Shown piece by piece: positions 1 to 11,863 of a DNA stretch of 64,000 nucleotides (the first letter of the stretch is position 1; every line of letters starts with the position of its first letter). Position numbers and translations under genes: made by a program. Under the pieces are notes generated by a model. That model had not been told where the DNA came from. It saw only the letters and a list, made by a program, of their open reading frames with translations, and did not search any database. This DNA is from Boesenbergia rotunda (lineage: Eukaryota; Streptophyta; Magnoliopsida; Zingiberales; Zingiberaceae): the NCBI GenBank assembly GCA_024364735.1, contig JAGFNQ010000872.1, positions 248,001-312,000 of the forward strand. The letters are read 5' to 3'.

Positions 1-1386
1 TGACGGATAATTTGTAAACCAAGCAGTGCGACCCATTCAGTCTGCTTGTACCATAGCCGATAGGGCTGGAACAAGTCACCGAAATGAAATGGAAATGATG
101 TCGTCGAGAAAAGCTACGTATCGGTACGACTTACGACAAAATGAATAGAAACAAAGGTCTCCACGGCACACAAAATGAATAGAAACAAAGGTCTCCACGA
201 CACACAAAAGTACAACTATACCACCATACAAAACGACACAGCAAATCAAAAATACAACAGTGGAAATGAAAAGAAAGAATAAACGAAAAGGGGTACCAAC
301 ATGTACCACATCAAATACAAGAAAATCACGAAATCGTCTCGACCCACGCTAACTGGGACAGGCTGCCAGGCACTCCAGTCGATAGAACCTTCTTATTTCA
401 TGTTTAAATAAATGTATGCATATTTTGATCATACTTGAGTATTTTAATAAAATGAGAGAATTTTGCCATAACTTGTAGAATTATATAAAAGATTACCCTA
501 TAAATAATTAATTTAAAAATCATGATTAAATATTATAAAAAATATTTTTAAAATGAAAAAAAATTTGAGACTACATCGGGCCTGAATTCATCTAATTTCA
601 GGCCTAACGTGGGCCTGAATAAAAAATTTCAGGCGCTACTTTTTTTTTTATTTCAAACCCTACTTTTGCTTCCTGGCTCCCTGCTTTCTTCTAAATAATC
701 AAACGAGATTAACAAAATATTACAAAAAATTTAAAAATTAAATTCAATGTGTTAGTAGCGAGTAGACATCCGAAAGCTAGAGAGGCAGGTTCACGCGATT
801 CATGTATTACGGAAAAGAAAGCAAGGAGCCTTTTTTTTAGAAGAAAGCATGGAGCAATTTGGGTATTTATTTTGTTCAGTGACTTTAATATTTCTAGTAA
901 TTAGCTACCAACTGAGACATACCAATTAGTACTAGTCAATTTCCAATTAGTCAAGTTAGACCTGAAATTAAAAGATTTCAGGCCCACGCTGGGCCTGAAA
1001 TCATTTGATTTCAGACCCAACGTAGGCCTGAAATTATGTGTTGTGATAACTGAGAAAGAGCCTTGGAATATATTATTTTAAATTGAAAAGTATAAAAAAG
1101 CAGCTGGTTCAGAGCCTCGGAATTCTAACTGAGAAAGAGATTCGACAATACTTGGCGGGAGAGGTATAAGAGGGAAGTTCATTAAAATATGTGCACCCTT
1201 TGGTAAAAATGAAACTATGGTACGCCTTTTGGTAAATACCAATTCTTGGGTATGCCTTTTGGTAAAAAGCCGAAGAAAGTCGAAAACTTCGGTTAAGATA
1301 TGAATTCGAGTTGCCCAAGTACTAAGAGCAATAAATCGATGAACGACAGAAAAAGCGATCGAATAAGGGCTGACGGATTTGAACAA
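1..1386. other. Intergenic DNA with short palindromic repeats
   Basis: I see no gene here. The stretch is AT-rich. Two clusters, at about 577-635 and 960-1035, carry copies of a GGGCCTGAA / TTTCAGGCC motif in inverted pairs. The best pair, at 976-1000, has two perfect 11-base arms around a 3-base centre. From about 1190 to 1270 a CCTTTTGGTAAA motif recurs three times. These look like remnants of non-autonomous transposons, but no terminal repeats could be assigned. Confidence 0.5.
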
Positions 1387-2656
1387 TGATCCCGGGCAGT
1401 TTACGTGCAGCTTGGCCCGACAGCCTGGCGCCTTGTCAGCAGGAGCTAGATTTATGGGCTCCGGGAGCCCATGAGATATAAGGCTTGTATCGAGGGCTCG
1501 GCCTAGTTCCCTCGAGAACGGGATGGATATGCCCTGGTAAAAGGTAATCGTCTCGATTAAGGGGATCGAAAGTCCCCGAAAGGGCCCTTGGGTCCAGCAG
1601 GGGCTGGATCGGGAGGCCCGAATCCCAGGAGACTCGCTTCACAGCATCATTGAATCTCAGTTCTCCCGAGCCGGGGGAACCTTAAACTCAGAACATGTTC
1701 AAGACAAACGCAACTGTACGCCTACACATCACTCGGCTCAGTGTCCCCGATCAGGCGCGTGGCGACCCACATTTCTCCGAATCGGCCTGACCAAGCGTCC
1801 AGACTATCGCGGGCCTGCCCTCGCACCCCTCTCAACAGTTGGGCTCCCAGCCGACGCGTGGCGGCACACGCTCCTGGGGTAAGCCCGAACTAGAGGAGGC
1901 TTTACTTGATGTATCACTGAATCACGCTAGCACTATAGGCCCTCAGTTGGCCTCCTCACTTTGTGCCCTCAGTCGGCACTGATGTTCTAGGCCCTCAGTC
2001 GGCCTCCACACCTTGTGCCCTCTGTCGGCACTGATACTCTAGGCCCTCAGTCGGTCTCCCCATTTCATGCCCCCAGTTGGCATTCGTCGTGACTCACCAG
2101 AATAACCACTCCCTGACACAGGACTAGCAGAAGGAATACGGGGTCGGTGCTGCTAAAGCATCATTCCGACATTAATCGCAAGCATCTCGCTGACGTCGCA
2201 ATCCTCCGGCCACCTCCTGACCACATACCTTTGTGTCAGGTCGAGCAACGCCCAACGACGCTAACCATTAAGTTGGCAGTGCCCTTTTCCTTATTCCAAT
2301 GTGCGGCACCTTACCCTGCCACCTCTGGGTATACCTTGTCCTGTCCTCGCTACGAGACAAAAGGTGGCAAGCTGGGCAGCAACTGTCAGCTTCCCCGGCT
2401 ATATAAGTCTCTCCACTCCGACGCCCGCAGATACGCGCAATAGTGCATCTTTACTGTTCTATTGCATTGCCTTCTGTTTTCCACTCTCGATGACTGACTT
2501 GACCATCGGAGTGCCTTACCGGGGACTTTTTCCGATGGGTTCTAACGGTCCTTGTCTTGTAGGTTAGGAGCGAGCTTCACGGCCAGTTCAGCAGTTCGTG
2601 ATCCTCGGAGGGTCATCTCATTCTTAGGACGTTCACCTCATTTCGCGACAGGATCA
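1387..2656 (+). mobile_element. Solo LTR of an LTR retrotransposon (probably Ty3-gypsy)
   Basis: The segment starts TGATCC and ends GGATCA, a perfect 6-base inverted terminus of the usual TG...CA form. It is flanked by the direct repeat AACAA (1382-1386 and 2657-2661), the expected 5-bp target-site duplication. It is more GC-rich than its surroundings and has a TATA-like CTATATAAG near 2399, which sets the plus orientation. Positions 1935-2090 hold three imperfect repeats of a CCCTCAGTCGGC unit, a common feature of plant gypsy U3 regions. No internal domain and no second LTR are present, so it is a solo LTR left by recombination. Assignment to gypsy rests on general resemblance only. Confidence 0.75.
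1935..2090 (+). repeat. Imperfect tandem repeat inside the solo LTR
   Basis: About three units of roughly 55 bases alternate GGCCCTCAGTCGGCCTCC and GTGCCCTCAGTCGGCACTGA with small changes. Repeats of this type are common in the U3 region of plant LTRs. Confidence 0.65.
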
Positions 2657-2661
2657 AACAA

Positions 2662-3136
2662 GATCGAAAGAAAACTTTGTAAAATGAATAATACTAGAAG
2701 AGGTTTTCAAAATAACTCTCGGATTTAAATTTTGAGCACCGATGATAAAATTATCGGTGGGCAAGTGTCATAAGCTGTGGTGGCATGAAAGAGAGAAAAA
2801 TTGAAATAAAAAACTAAAAAGAATATGAAAGGTATAAATGATTTGAAAAGTGAAGAGAGAGAATATCTCACTAAAAATTTATTAAAGTAGAATTGGTTAA
2901 ATTTAGAAAAATTATTTATAATCTCGCGTGTAACATCATTGGTACATTAAGCATTATGCATCTAGAAATTCCATCGCCACACATTTTTGAATACCCATCA
3001 AAGAAAACAACGAAATCATATCTCTCACACTCTTCCAAATGTCAAGTGTTCATCACGATCATTCATTCCATTCATATACATAATTTACTTTCACACCAAT
3101 AAAACAGCCACGTTCATCTATATCGATGCAATCTAC
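2662..3136. other. AT-rich intergenic DNA
   Basis: Only short chance reading frames are present, with no recognisable gene or repeat. The segment separates the solo LTR from the LINE-bearing MITE. Confidence 0.5.
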
Positions 3137-3272
3137 TAAAATTATGTTTGATTAGAAATAATATAATCCAATTTATAATATAATTGAGATTATAATGTAA
3201 TCCAGATTATATGTTATTAGTCTTGTAATTCATATTATAATATTTTTATTAATTTTTATAATACAGATTATA

Positions 3273-6200
3273 CAACAACAACAAAGCCTTATCCCACTAG
3301 GTGGGGTCGGCTATATGGATCCTTTTACGCCATTGAGTTCTATCCCCTACTATATCATCATCTAGATTTAAATAAAATTTATCTTGTTTTATTGTTGCCA
3401 ACCAAGTCTTTTTTGGTCTTCCTCTCCCTCTTTTAATGTGCGTATTTATCATAGTTTCACATCGTCTAACAGGGGCATTTATTGGTCTTCTAAGTACATG
3501 TCCGTACCATCTCAAACGTGTCTCCCGAAGTTTTTCTTCAATAGATGCAACTCCGACTTTCTCTCTAATACTCTCATTCCTTATTCTATCCATCCTCGTA
3601 TGTCCACACATCCACCTTAACATCCTCATCTCTGCAACTTTCATCTTTTGCTCATGTGCTCGAGTCATAGCCCAACATTCAGCACCATATAACATAGCAG
3701 GTCTAACTGCCGTTTTGTAGAACTTCCCTTTAAGTTTTAGAGGTACTTTACGATCACATAAGACACCCGATGCTAATCTCCATTTCAACCATCCTGCTTG
3801 TATTCTATGTAAGACATCTCTCTCAATTCCTCCATCACTTTGCAAGAACGATCCTAAATACTTAAAGTTCTCGATTTTAGACAGCTCATCATCTCCTATC
3901 TTAACAATTGTTTCACTACGTCTAGCATTGCTAAACTTAAATTCCATATATTCAGTCTTTACTCTACTAAGCCTAAAACCTTTCATTTCTAGAGTTTCCC
4001 GCCAAGATTCTAGTTTAGCATTTACTCCTTCACGTGTCTCATCTATCAAAACAATATCATCTGCAAACAACATGCACCATGGCACTGTATCTTGAATGTG
4101 CCTAGTGAGTTCATCCATGATTAGTGTAAAAAGATAGGGACTTAAAGCTGATCCTTGATGTAACCCTATCCTTATTGGAAATGCTTCAGTCAATCCACCT
4201 GAAGTCTTCACTCTAGTCGTTACATCTTCATACATATCTTTAATTAGGTCAATATATGTTACGCTAACGCCTCTCTTTTCTAGAATTCTCCATATAATTT
4301 CTCTTGGTACCCTATCATAAGCTTTTTCTAAATCAATAAATACCATGTGTAGATCTTTCTTTTGCTCCCGATATTTTCAATTAATTGCCTAAGAAGATGT
4401 ATAGCTTCTATTGTCGACCTTCCAGGCATGAACCCAAATTGATTTTCGGTTACCGTGGTCTCCTTCCTCAATCTTTTTTCTATTACTCTTTCCCAAAGCT
4501 TCATGGTATGACTCATTAATTTAATACCCCTATAGTTTGCACAATTTTGTATGTCTCCTTTGTTCTTATATAAGGGAACTAGACTACTTACCCTCCATTG
4601 ATTAGGCATTTTTTTTGTTTTCAATATTAAATTAAATAATTTTGTAAGCCATTCAATACCTTTTTTCCCTAAACATTTCCATACCTCTATTGGGATATCA
4701 TCCGGTCCCACGGCCTTTCCATTTTGCATCCCTTTCAAAGCTTGTTCTACTTCTGAAGTTTGAATTCTCCGATGAAAATTAAAATTTCTATACTCATTTG
4801 AAATACTTAAATTGCCTAAGTCAAGTTGGTCCCCTAAACTTTCATTAAAAAGTTGATGAAAGTAAATCTTCCACCGCTCTTTTATTTCGCTATCATTTAC
4901 TAGTACTCTATCGCATTCATCTTTAATACATCTTATTTGACTAAGGTCTCTTGTTTTCCTTTCTCTTGCTTTAGCTATTTTATAAATGTCTCTTTCCCCT
5001 TCTTTTGTATCTAAATTTTGATATAATCGTTCAAAAGTTTTATTTTTTACTTCATTCACTGCTTTCTTAGCCTCTTTCTTGGCTATTGTATATTTTTTTA
5101 AGTTTTCCTCGTTCTTACAAATATATAATTCCTTATAAGCTATTCGTTTTTCTTTCACTTTCTCTTGTACTTTCTCATTCCACCACCAAGATTCCTTCCT
5201 TGGTGGTGCATGCCCCTTTGACTCACCGAGTACATCCTTAGCTACTATTTTCAACTTTGATACCATCTTATCCCATGTCGTATTAGAGTCGCTATATATT
5301 TCATCTAATGCTTGTATTCCTACCTTCTCCTTCAATATGTTTTGCTTCCCATCCTTTAACTTCCACCACTTAATTCTAGGAGTCGTGTATATTTTTCCTC
5401 TATTGATATTATAACTAAGGCGTATATCTAACACTACTAATCTATGTTGGGTAGTTAAGCTTTCTCCAGGGATAACCTTACAATCTTTACAAATCTTCCT
5501 ATCTCTCTTCCTAACCATAAAATAATCAATTTGTGATTTATTATTCCCACTTTTGAATGTGATCAAGTGTTCTTCTTTTTTCTTAAAAAATGTATTAGCT
5601 AGTATAAGGTCATATGCTATCGCAAAATCCAATATAGTTTTTCCTTCTTCATTTCTTGTTCCAAACCCATAACCCCCATGTACTCTCTCATATTCTTCAT
5701 TTTTCGCTCCGACATGTCCATTTAGATCGCCTCCTATTAAAATCATTTCATTTGGCGGAATGTTTTGTAATACCTCATCTAAATCGCTCCAAAATCTTGA
5801 TTTAGTTTCTTCATCTAATCCTACTTGAGGTGCATATATGCTAATTACGTTCACAACTTCTTTCGCCACTACTATCTTGAGAGCTATAATTCTATCCCCC
5901 TTTCTAACTACACCAACAACTTCATCTTTTAAAGAACTATCTACAAAAATACCCACTCCATTTCTTGTTTTACTCTTTCCTGTATACCATAACTTAAAAC
6001 CCGAGTTCTCTATCATTTTTGCCTTCTCACCTACCCATTTTGTCTCTTGCACACACAAAATACTAATTTTTCTCCTAATCATTGTATCTACTACCTCCAT
6101 TGTTTTACCAGTGAGAGTTCCTATATTCCATGTTCCAAATCTGAGACTATTACTTTTCTTATAATGTTTATTCTTAGTCCACCTATGGTGTGAGAACTCT

Positions 6201-6524
6201 TGCCTATTTAACACTACACCCAAGTTCTCATGGAGATGTAGCGGTCCTTGCCGAGACGTTACAGTCGGACCCTGCAACGCGAACCCTTGCATATTTAGCA
6301 CTACACCCGGGTTCTGGAGATGTAGCGGTCCTTGCCGAGACGTTACAGTCGGACCCTGCAACGCGTTCCTTCCGGGGAACATCCTAGCATTAGCATAATA
6401 CTTTAATGGATCCATTCATTGAGTATTTGCCATAGTTTTTTTACGCTGGCTGGCAACCTAACGCAACCCTCCTCCTTTATCCGGGCTTGGGACCGGCCAT
6501 GACTAGGTCGTCACAGGCGGAGTT
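3273..6524 (-). mobile_element. Full-length RTE-type non-LTR retrotransposon (LINE)
   Basis: The element is about 3.25 kb and flanked by the 8-bp duplication AGATTATA (3265-3272 and 6525-6532). On the minus strand it runs from a conserved 5' leader through an endonuclease and reverse transcriptase to a short (GTT)n tail. The tail follows the CCACCTAGTGGGATAAGG motif common at the 3' end of plant RTE elements. The 5' part (plus 6190-6362) holds two tandem copies of a unit of about 88 bases. The same family recurs at 29531-31415, 34955-35194 and 44655-50660. A 1-base deletion breaks the reading frame at 4374-4377. Confidence 0.9.
3297..6415 (-). pseudogene. LINE endonuclease-reverse transcriptase, one frameshift
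   Basis: Two overlapping frames make up one protein. The first (6415-4328) carries an AP-endonuclease-like domain with RFGTWNIGTL, VQETKW and GGDLNGHVG, followed by the start of the reverse transcriptase (NGKAVGPDDIP, FMPGRSTIEA). The second (4346-3297) continues with VFIDLEKAYDRVPR, the FADDIVL catalytic box and a C-terminal region. The break lies at 4374-4377, where this copy has four A residues (minus strand) and the copy at 29.5 kb has five. The protein would nick DNA and copy its RNA at the target site. With this indel the copy is probably inactive, unless the homopolymer is a sequencing error. Confidence 0.85.
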
Positions 6525-6658
6525 AGATTATATTATATTATAATTTTAAAATTATACTAAATAAAATAATTAATTTTATAACGTAAGATTAATTATACCT
6601 TACCAAACGTAACCTAAATATTTACAACCGGTGGAGTTGCAAGTTAAAAGCAACCACA

Positions 6659-8565
6659 TCAGACACGCAAGGGCCTTAGAACAACAGGAAGCCCGTATTT
6701 TGGCTGCAGCGTTAGCACATCCATGGGAGCGTGCTTGTACTTGGGTGACAGAGAAAATGAAAACTGCTGCAGGATCGTAGCAAGCACCACCTTCGCTTCC
6801 AGCATCGCAAAGTTCTGGCCAATGCACGCTCTCGGCCCGATCGAGAACGAAAGCAGCGCGTTGGGATGTGTGGCAGCCTGCGACACTCCGTTGGCGAACC
6901 TGAGCGGATTAAACTCATCGGCATCAGCCCCCCAGAGCTTCTTGTTCCTCTGGATTAATGCTATCGGAATTATCAACGAAGTGCCCTTTGGTATGTTTAT
7001 GCTCCCCAAAGTCATGGCTCTCTCAGTCTTTCTCTCCATGAGAAGGACTGGACCGTAGAGCCGCAAAGTTTCCAGGAGAACCATGTTCACCTGCAAATAG
7101 AAACATGGTTTCAAATTGAAAGATTGATCGTCGCAAAGTTGGAATTGAAGAATGAGCTGACCAGCTTCAATCTGCTCAGCGTGTCGGCGTTTGGAGTCTC
7201 CTTCCCGCAGTGCTGAAGCACCTCGTCCCTGAGCTTCTCCTGCCAATCTTTGTTTGTGCTCAACAAGAACATGACCCAAGTTAAAAAGTAGGATGTTGTC
7301 TCTTGCCCCGCGAAGAAGAAGGTCTTGCACTCGTCAACGATCTCATCCAAGCTCAGCATCCGGCCGGCTTCCATCTGTCTAGCTTCTAACATTAACCCAA
7401 GTAGGTCGTTTCCGAGACCAGAATCCTCCGTCGAACTCACTCTTTTTTTTATGATGCTCATGAGTGTGCTTCTAATGATCTTCTCTAACTTCCATATCTG
7501 CAAATTTTTCTTGGTCGGGAAGTATCTGCAAAGGAAATTATCAAGTTTGCGATTCAGTATCACACAGTCGCAAAAGATGGTATTTAGTTAAAATGTTAAA
7601 TACTTGGATCCGTAGAAGCCCCCGTGGAGAAATGATTCTGCAACGAGGACTTGGAGCTTTTTCTGTGCTAAAAAGACTATTTTTCCCTCTTTGTAACTGC
7701 TTCCAAATGATGTGTGAGAGATCACATCTGCTGTCAATTCTTGGAACAGGAGGGAGACATCGATTTCCATTTGCTGATCGTCTTCTCGACTGGATTCATC
7801 TCGCCACGCCTCTATCGTTGCTTTGGCACATTCCTCCATTGTTTTAGTTAATAGCTGCTGAGCCCAAAGTTATAACGGAAGTTGCCCTGTAAGCTATGCA
7901 TTTACCAAATGGCAACAATGGAAGCCTAACCTTGAGCTTGTCCATGGCGAAAGCAGGGTTTAAAACTGTCCGATGCCGCACCCAGTCTTCCCCCTCCACC
8001 AGTATCAATCCCTTGCCTATCAGAGCCAACACACCAGCAGACGCCTCGGTTTTAAGGTAGAAACCAAACTTGTTTGACAAAACTTGCTTCACCATCTCTC
8101 TGTCCCCAACGCAAAGCCTTGGATTTGATCCAATCCACAGCAAAAATGTTTCACCTGAAAGAAGAAAAATTGCAGAACTTTATTTCCAGATTTTACCTCT
8201 CAGTCTTTTTTCAGTGCCATGAAACATACACAAATTAAGAGGTAAAACACAATTCATCAAATTCTGAGAACTGAAAAGAGTAGAATCTGACCATACTGGC
8301 GAGTCCAGTTGCGGTAGTGGGGGAAAACTCTGACGGTGAAATCATGGCAGTTGTTGTTCAAGATCAATTCGCTTCCGGCCTTCCTCAGCCTCCTGATCTC
8401 CTGCAACGATCCTGTCCAGAATCGGTACGCAGGGCCGCGCACGCCTTGCTTCCTGAATGATTTGGTGATCGAGTATGGCCTCCACATCAGATGCAGCAGG
8501 GCCTTCCAAAGGATGGAGACGAGCACCGCCAGCAGAGATCCAAGAACCAGGCAGAAGAACCCCAT
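6659..8565 (-). CDS. Cytochrome P450, CYP72 clan, CYP709-like
   Basis: Five exons fit standard GT-AG sites: 8565-8292, 8154-7931, 7857-7604, 7525-7162 and 7090-6659, giving 515 residues, the usual P450 length. The start at 8565 was chosen because it puts the MGFFCLVLG membrane anchor (residues 1-22) at the N terminus, as in endoplasmic-reticulum P450s; an upstream in-frame Met at 8694 would add 43 unlikely residues. Visible signatures are the I-helix oxygen-binding AGQETT (323-328), K-helix ETLR (379-382), FNPLRF (432-437) and the haem loop FSIGPRACIGQ with Cys461 as ligand. The exon layout and the LTADVISHTSFGSSY and HPNALL stretches resemble plant CYP709. It would be an NADPH-dependent monooxygenase; the substrate cannot be told. 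The exon 3 acceptor could also lie 3 bases further in (7854). Confidence 0.88.
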
Positions 8566-8699
8566 CCGACCCAATCTGCCTCCTGCAGTTGGTGTGTTTG
8601 CTCCCTGTTCTATTTTGCTGCTTCTTCTTCTTCCACTGAGGCACCGACTTTGTGAGGCAATTATTACTGGATTTACGCTAGGGAATGATGTCACACATA

Positions 8700-9408
8700 G
8701 TTGATATTTATGTTAAATTTGTATTCTTATGAGATTTTTATGTAGTGGCGTGTACTCCGCCAACTTCAGCAACTGATTGTTTGAGCCTCGTATCACATAT
8801 CATTTACTATGACAACATCCTACTGTTGTTGACCCTTCTCCCTGGCTTGATTTTACCACCACCTCCCGTCCAAACAGGGGAAACGAACACACAGTCAGAG
8901 GCCTGGTGACAGTCAGATTTCATTAAGAATATTAGAAATCAGCCAACGAACAATGACTGTGAGTGCCTCATGCTGCCCCTTCTTCCTGTTGGAGAGTCCT
9001 AAGTAGATAAAAAAACGATTGTGCAATAACCTAACAATTAAGATATTTTACAAGAAACGAAGATCCTGTTCCACTTCAGCTACATACTTCATGGAAAACG
9101 ACAAAAAGAATTGTATCAGTCAAAGAATACGAAAACAGCACCGTGCTCACCATGCATAATCACACTGAAGAGGATACATTGATGATATACCAGTGAAACA
9201 AGAAATTCCATTTTCGCTCGCTTCTTTTTGTAAGGTGGCAGATAGAAAAGATAAACAAGAACAAAGACTGAATAGACATTACTTTTAGGACAAGATAAAG
9301 TTAGCTAAAAGTCCCCTACTACTAAAATTATCCAGGGAAACAAAAATCACAAATCAAAGCACAAATTCGAGCGGTACAAGTACAAGCATTCGAGAATAAC
9401 CTCAGATA
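8700..9408. other. Intergenic spacer between P450 and GeBP-like gene
   Basis: No gene is visible. The part next to 9409 is probably the 3' untranslated region of the GeBP-like gene, and the part next to 8700 is the P450 promoter (minus strand). No clear motif was assigned. Confidence 0.45.
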
Positions 9409-10680
9409 TCAGCTTCCTGCAGACTTGAGCTCCTCCAATGTCGACTTTATGCGATCCTTCACAAGCTCTAACCGCTTCAGGTAAACCTCCAGTTCTAGAA
9501 TCTGTTGTGCTCTCCATTTTCCATTGACAGGCATTTCTGGGGTCGCCACAGAACCACCCCCAAGGCTCAGGGGCAGAAAGTTCAGTGGTGATGTCCCGCT
9601 ACCGAGTCCTGGACCAAACGGCTCCCTGATAGCAGAATTGATGAGCTCCTTGAACAGCGGCGAGAGGCAATTCTTCACCGTCTCCTCGATGATGTTTGGT
9701 ATCCCAGAAGCTAAAGGTTTATCTTTATGACTGGATTGGTTGGAATTACCTACAGTTACTCCCCCAGCTGAAGAAGCTAAAGGTGTAGCATCAGGTTCAC
9801 CAGCTGCAACCTCTTCCATCAATCTTTTTTTCATGCGTTTTCTTGATCTGGAGTTCCTCCTTTCTGAACTTATAGAGCCGTCGTTGATCGGAATGGTAAT
9901 GATCTCGTTGGAGATAGGGTTTGTGCTGTTGAAATCTTCGTCATCACTCTCATGAGCCCTCTTGGTGCTTGCGCTCCATATCTTGCGAGCGATGTCATAT
10001 ATGGCCCGCTCATGTGCGCTCCTAAAAGCGAAGTTTCTTCCTCCTGCTTGCATCCGGCTGACACAGTTCCGATACTTCTTCTTCAGGCGGCGGAGCTTCT
10101 CGATCAGCTGGTTCTTAGTGAAGTCGAAGTGAAGCTGCTTCTTGATCTCCTCGTAGAAGGGGCTGGTGTCGTACTGATGGTAGGCAAAAGTGGTGCCGCG
10201 CCTCGAGGTAAATTCAAAGAAACCTTGCAGGATTTTGATCGCCTCTTCATCCGTCCAGAGCCTCTGAAACAGCCGGCGAGAATCATCCAAGGCAACGACA
10301 TCGAGGGATCTCCGCTCATCGGAGGCGGTGGCGAGGGGGATATGGATGGGGTCGGAAAAGGAAGCGTTAGGAAGAGTAGAAGCAGGAAGGACTTGGACAG
10401 GGATCACGCCGTTCTGGGGATGGTCGACGACCGCATCTGACTGGACACTGTTGAGTTTGTGAACGGAGTTAGGGTTAGGGATTGCGGCATCGTGCGAGGA
10501 GGCAGAAGCGTTCAGATCTGTGCAGGCCGGCCAAGCCAGTTCTGGCTGCGGCTGCGTCGGAGGAGGCAGCGCCGCCTGATTGTCGTCGTCGTCTTCGCTG
10601 TCGTCGCTCATATCGGAGTAGTCCTCGTCGTCGTCCTCGAAGACGGCGGCCTCCTGCTGCGCTTCTTCAGCCGGCGACAT
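9409..10680 (-). CDS. GeBP/storekeeper-like transcription factor (DUF573)
   Basis: This is a single-exon frame of 423 residues. The N terminus is strongly acidic (residues 14-34, mostly D, E and S). A DUF573/GeBP domain follows at about 136-237, with RLWTDEEAIKILQGF, the conserved aromatic stretch FAYHQYDTSPFY and LIEKLRRLKKKYRN; it ends in IARKIWS. A basic cluster at 274-287 (RRNSRSRKRMKKRL) is a likely nuclear signal. The C-terminal LELEVYLKRLELVKDRI heptad pattern (about 395-415) fits the leucine-zipper-like dimerisation region of the family. GeBP proteins are plant-specific DNA-binding regulators linked to trichome and cytokinin responses. The intronless structure is normal for them. Which paralogue this is cannot be decided. 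Confidence 0.9.
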   Translation of the reverse strand: MSPAEEAQQEAAVFEDDDEDYSDMSDDSEDDDDNQAALPPPTQPQPELAWPACTDLNASASSHDAAIPNPNSVHKLNSVQSDAVVDHPQNGVIPVQVLPASTLPNASFSDPIHIPLATASDERRSLDVVALDDSRRLFQRLWTDEEAIKILQGFFEFTSRRGTTFAYHQYDTSPFYEEIKKQLHFDFTKNQLIEKLRRLKKKYRNCVSRMQAGGRNFAFRSAHERAIYDIARKIWSASTKRAHESDDEDFNSTNPISNEIITIPINDGSISSERRNSRSRKRMKKRLMEEVAAGEPDATPLASSAGGVTVGNSNQSSHKDKPLASGIPNIIEETVKNCLSPLFKELINSAIREPFGPGLGSGTSPLNFLPLSLGGGSVATPEMPVNGKWRAQQILELEVYLKRLELVKDRIKSTLEELKSAGS

Positions 10681-10862
10681 CTCGTCCGCCTATTCCTCCC
10701 TCTTCCTCTTCCCCTGGAAGGTACAGATCGGGAACGAGGGTTTGAGCCCGGAAGAGGAAATGGTTCGGTTTGGACCGGATAGGCAAGACGCCGGCAAGCG
10801 GCGCATATCGGTGGATCGTCGATGGCTACCGCACGATTCTTAGCGGACGGCCCAGACGACAC

Positions 10863-11860
10863 TTAGTGGAAAGGAGGATTTGAAACTCGCACAGTAGTGG
10901 ATCCGACACATTGGTCACCCATAAGCCATGAAATAAATCACCACTCAATGAATGCCAACTGTGCAGAAAGAGAAGTGAATCGTGATACATTGTCCCGTTG
11001 GAAAAAAAAACCTAATTATAAATTAATTTTATAATTTATTTCTGAATCAAACATAATCATTTTTTATTAAAAATAAAATTATGACATATTATTCATAATT
11101 AATTAGTCAATGATAAATTTATAATAATCAAATAAAGATTAATTTCATAATATTTTTTTCTAAAAAACTTCAACGTATCTCTTACTGCCTATCCATCGAT
11201 TAAAAAGTAATCCCTTAATTTAGAAATGGATTGGAAAATAAATCGCGATACATAAGTGATAGGGTAATTAATCACGTGTCACCACGTTGATTAGGAAGGT
11301 CTTATATGATAGGAGAATTTTAGCATTGTTAAAATTCTTCCGTGGCAAATTTTTCTACCGAAGGATAGAGAAAAATATCTGAATTCTCTCACTCTCATAA
11401 TATATCACTTTTCTTCTTTTTTTTTTTTATTTCTAAGTGACTTGAACGTCGGAGTGAGATCGCCGAAACACTTTCCAATACACTACTAATGTTCTTTGGA
11501 ATTATTTTCTCATATCATTTTTCTCGCTCGATGTATCCGTCGCATTATCGATAGTTGTCATCTTTCCTATTAATTTCTGGATTAATAAGTATCGTGAGTC
11601 ATCGATTGTGAGTCTCTACAAGATACGGAATGGACTAATAATTAACGTGTATAGTATTATCATTTTAAATTTTGAGAATAAAAATTTGACAAATTTAATT
11701 TATTCATCCTCCTTGTACATTAATCAAGATTAATAATTTTCGTGACATAAGTGGATGGATAGAAATAGTAAAACTAACGAATCTATTTTTACTGTCAAGA
11801 GATCCACTATACCGCCAAGAGCCGTGAATAGTGACTTCACCTTATAAAATTTAAAAATAT
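10863..11860. other. AT-rich intergenic DNA
   Basis: I see no gene or clear repeat. The part next to 10680 should hold the GeBP-like promoter, read on the minus strand. Confidence 0.45.
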
Positions 11861-11863
11861 TAA

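Larger units (their letters stand above)
3140..6614. mobile_element. PIF/Tourist-like MITE split by a LINE
   Basis: The outer ends are inverted repeats: AATTATGTTTGATTAG on the left (from 3140) and GGTTACGTTTGGTAAG read inward from 6614. Both are flanked by TAA (3137-3139 and 6615-6617), the TWA target site typical of PIF/Harbinger MITEs. Without the LINE at 3273-6524 and its 8-bp duplication, the element would be about 215 bp, normal for a Tourist MITE. Its right end lies 44 bases from the stop codon of the P450 gene. The terminal match is imperfect, so the family is an inference. Confidence 0.55.
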
